Assembly (NCBI GenBank): GCA_963745865.1
Contig: CAVUYZ010000004.1
Location: 310,001-374,000, forward strand
Length of the DNA: 64,000 bases
From: JAHEDH01 sp963745865
GTDB lineage: Bacteria > Actinomycetota > Acidimicrobiia > Spongiisociales > ZC4RG35
Direction of reading: 5' to 3'
Shown: positions 62,363 to 64,000 of the stretch, in pieces
How positions within the stretch are numbered: the stretch's first letter is position 1
Layout: every line of letters begins with the position of its first letter
Notes under the pieces: model-generated
Database searches by the model: none
What the model was told of the DNA's origin: nothing
What the model saw: the letters and a program-made list of their open reading frames with translations, nothing else
Program-made: the position numbers and the translations under genes

Positions 62363-62892
62363 TCAATCGGTGGTGGAATCCCTCGTTGCGCGGAGCGCTG
62401 CAGCGCCGAGCGCCGTGAGGCCCGTCCGGATTCCCGTCAGGATGTCGGCGTCTATGCCGGTGTGGGAAAGCTCGGCCGCCTGGGCGGCGATGACCGGCGG
62501 AGGCTTGACCGAATGGAGCTCCTGGGGGCTTGGGGACCTCAGCGACGATCTCGATCCCTTTGACCTCGATCTCGGACTCATCCGGGCGCCCTGGCTCGGA
62601 GTCGGCCACATCCACTGTCGGCTCCGATGAGGTGTTCTTCTTCTTCTTCTTCTTCTTCTTCTGAGCGGTCGTCGGTCGGCTCCGACGGCTGATCATCGTC
62701 CTTCGGAGTCGTTGTCTCTGGCTGCTCCTCTGAGTCGTCATCCGGAGGGATCCGCTCGCCGCTGGTCGGCTCTGCAAGGGCCTGAGACATGGCATGAACG
62801 GTGGCAGACGGGGCGATCCAGGCTGCAGTGGCTCCGGCCAGCGTCCCCGTGCGGAGTATCTGGCGACGGGTCAGACCGGGGTGCTCTTCCAT
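62363..62892 (-). CDS. Tat-exported acidic protein with a triplet-repeat tract (two frame breaks)
   Basis: About 175 residues when joined. The N-terminus is a twin-arginine signal: TRRQILRTGTLAGATAAWIA, cut near PSATVHA. Then comes an acidic Thr/Pro/Asp-rich stretch, a run of about nine glutamates or lysines encoded by a (TTC)9 tract, an acidic part (NTSSEPTVDVADSEPG) and a C-terminal helix (IAAQAAELSHTGIDADIL). The frame changes once around the repeat tract and once in the G run 62524-62528. The function is unknown. Confidence 0.6.
62635..62661. repeat. (TTC)9 triplet microsatellite in coding sequence
   Basis: Nine perfect TTC copies (GAA on the coding strand) with no interruption. Such long perfect triplets are rare in high-GC genomes. 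Whole-unit slippage would change length, not frame; a partial unit would switch the downstream frame. Confidence 0.9.
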
Positions 62893-62950
62893 GGGATTGA
62901 CACTACGAACGGCTGCGCTCGGTGTCACTAGGTCGATCGAACGCTTTGCG

Positions 62951-63745
62951 TCAGTCGGCGGAGCGTCCGGCGAGTTGGTCGTTGAGCTTCTGCATACCGC
63001 CGATCCATCGGTCGTAGTCGCCGGCTTTGTTCTGGAAGTACGTCGCAACCTCGGGATGGGGAAGGATGAGGAAACGCTCCGCTGCGAGGCCGTCGATCAC
63101 CGCATCGGCGACGTCGGTGGTCGTGACCGCAATGCTGCGGACCCATTCCTGGCTGGCGGCATCGGCGAAGGCGTCGAGCATGGGTGTCTCGACGAATTGC
63201 GGGCACAATGCCGACACGCCGATTCCCTGTCGTCCGTAGGTGACTGCCACCCACTCGGCCAGCGCCAATGCCGCGTGTTTGGTCACGGCGTAGGGGGCCG
63301 CACCGATGTTGGTCAGCAGGCCGGCTGCCGAGACGGTCGAGAGGATGTACCCGGATCCGTGAGCAAGCATCCCGGGGAGCGCCGCACGTATCGCAAACAC
63401 GTGGGACATCACATTGACCTCCCACGTCCGTTGCCACGCTTCGGTGGCGACATCGACACTCCCTCCTGTCGCGATCCCCGCATTGTTGACGAGCAGCCCG
63501 ATCGGACCATGGCTGCTCTCGGTCGACTCGATTGCATCGCCGACCGCGTCCTCGTCGGTGACGTCGAGTTCCATCGGCACGCCTCCGATCGTGTGTGCGA
63601 CCCGCTCTGCGCTGGCTCCGTCGAGGTCGGTCACGATCACGGATTGGGCGCTCTCGGCGGCGAACCGTTCTGCCAGCGCCGCTCCGATACCGCTGCCGGC
63701 TCCTGTGATGAAGACCACTTGGCCCTCGACTCTCATTTCGACCAC
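62951..63745 (-). CDS. Short-chain dehydrogenase/reductase
   Basis: A 264-residue classical SDR. The nucleotide loop is VVFITGAGSGIGAALAERF, the acid that selects the cofactor follows VIVTDLDG (aspartate, so probably NAD), then LLVNNAGIA, and the catalytic S-Y-K set in LSTVSAAG and APYAVTKHAALALAEW. The substrate is unknown. ATG 63745 or 63736 may start it. Confidence 0.92.
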   Translation of the reverse strand: MVEMRVEGQVVFITGAGSGIGAALAERFAAESAQSVIVTDLDGASAERVAHTIGGVPMELDVTDEDAVGDAIESTESSHGPIGLLVNNAGIATGGSVDVATEAWQRTWEVNVMSHVFAIRAALPGMLAHGSGYILSTVSAAGLLTNIGAAPYAVTKHAALALAEWVAVTYGRQGIGVSALCPQFVETPMLDAFADAASQEWVRSIAVTTTDVADAVIDGLAAERFLILPHPEVATYFQNKAGDYDRWIGGMQKLNDQLAGRSAD

Positions 63746-63829
63746 CTCGCCTCGACGCTTCGACGCTAGCCACAGGGGTCGATCGCCGAACCGCGTATGC
63801 TCCGGCTATCAGCGATCGGGAGCATCCAC

Positions 63830-64000
63830 ATGCCCAGCTTCGACATCGTGTCCGAAGTCGACCACCAAGAGGTCACCAATGCGGTGGATCAGGCGAGACG
63901 CGAAGTCGGCAACCGGTACGACTTCCGGGGGACCGACACCGAGATCGACCTGTCTGACGATCAGATCTCGATCGAGTCCGCTTCAACCGGAAGGGTCGAG
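63830..64000 (+). CDS. YajQ-family nucleotide-binding protein (partial, 3' end outside window)
   Basis: The first 57 residues of a YajQ-type protein: PSFDIVSEVDHQEVTNAVDQ, then GNRYDFRGTDTEIDL and ISIES, which match the conserved N-terminus of this family. Family members bind RNA, tRNA or cyclic di-GMP. The gene runs off the right edge. Confidence 0.93.
   Translation, partial: MPSFDIVSEVDHQEVTNAVDQARREVGNRYDFRGTDTEIDLSDDQISIESASTGRVE

Overview
The window is about 64 kb of high-GC DNA, densely packed with genes on both strands, from an actinobacterium. Lineage markers are NucS (the non-MutS mismatch-repair nuclease), a WhiB iron-sulfur regulator, an F420-type luciferase-like oxidoreductase, an MpaB/DUF2236 protein, a DUF5937-like ArsR regulator and frequent GTG starts with ATGA/GTGA overlaps. 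The gene mix resembles environmental Acidimicrobiia; that placement is inference from memory of gene content, not a phylogeny. No rRNA, tRNA, CRISPR array or prophage was seen. The only mobile element is one IS110-family insertion sequence.

Layout. 1-12.8 kb: the end of a DAHP synthase-chorismate mutase fusion, a PLP decarboxylase, an F420-type oxidoreductase, YbdK, Tag, a membrane-anchored molybdopterin oxidoreductase, a rhodanese/DUF2905 cluster, a 5'-3' exonuclease, and a GNAT / CrtI-like / MpaB operon. 12.8-19.9 kb: an ArsR-type regulator behind a periodic TCGAA array, NhaA with a coupled zinc ribbon, class II aldolase, a drug/metabolite transporter with a structured leader, and a BNR-type protein coupled to a MoaD-like protein. 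20-23.8 kb: a two-component system flanked by two related secreted repeat proteins, each behind an array of 11-bp direct repeats. 23.9-31.1 kb: esterase, MFS transporter, and an operon of an FtsX permease, an ABC ATPase with a cyclic-nucleotide domain and an NTE-type patatin phospholipase with two such domains. 31.2-37.1 kb: YceI/MarR divergent pair, a MacB/FtsX-type ABC exporter and the IS110 element. 37.1-48.6 kb: TrmL-NucS-M20 peptidase operon, M50 protease, acyl-CoA dehydrogenase, WhiB, RimB-RimK-AstE-like operon, cysteine-desulfurase-like protein with a VOC protein, Hsp20, methyltransferase and acyltransferase. 48.7-51.9 kb: a degraded patch with gene relics around a DHFR-like gene, then a metallophosphoesterase and a Nudix hydrolase. 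52-64 kb: geranylgeranyl-reductase-type flavoprotein, prolyl oligopeptidase, MscS channel, TlpA thioredoxin, thiolase, NirK with its Rrf2 regulator, quinone oxidoreductase, a Tat-exported acidic protein, SDR and the start of YajQ.

Caution on sequence quality. At least ten otherwise well-conserved genes are broken by single-base frame changes, about 21 in total. Nearly all look like one extra base, often in a short homopolymer. This is more like uncorrected sequencing insertions than real pseudogenes. For these genes I give one entry over the whole gene and list the break points.
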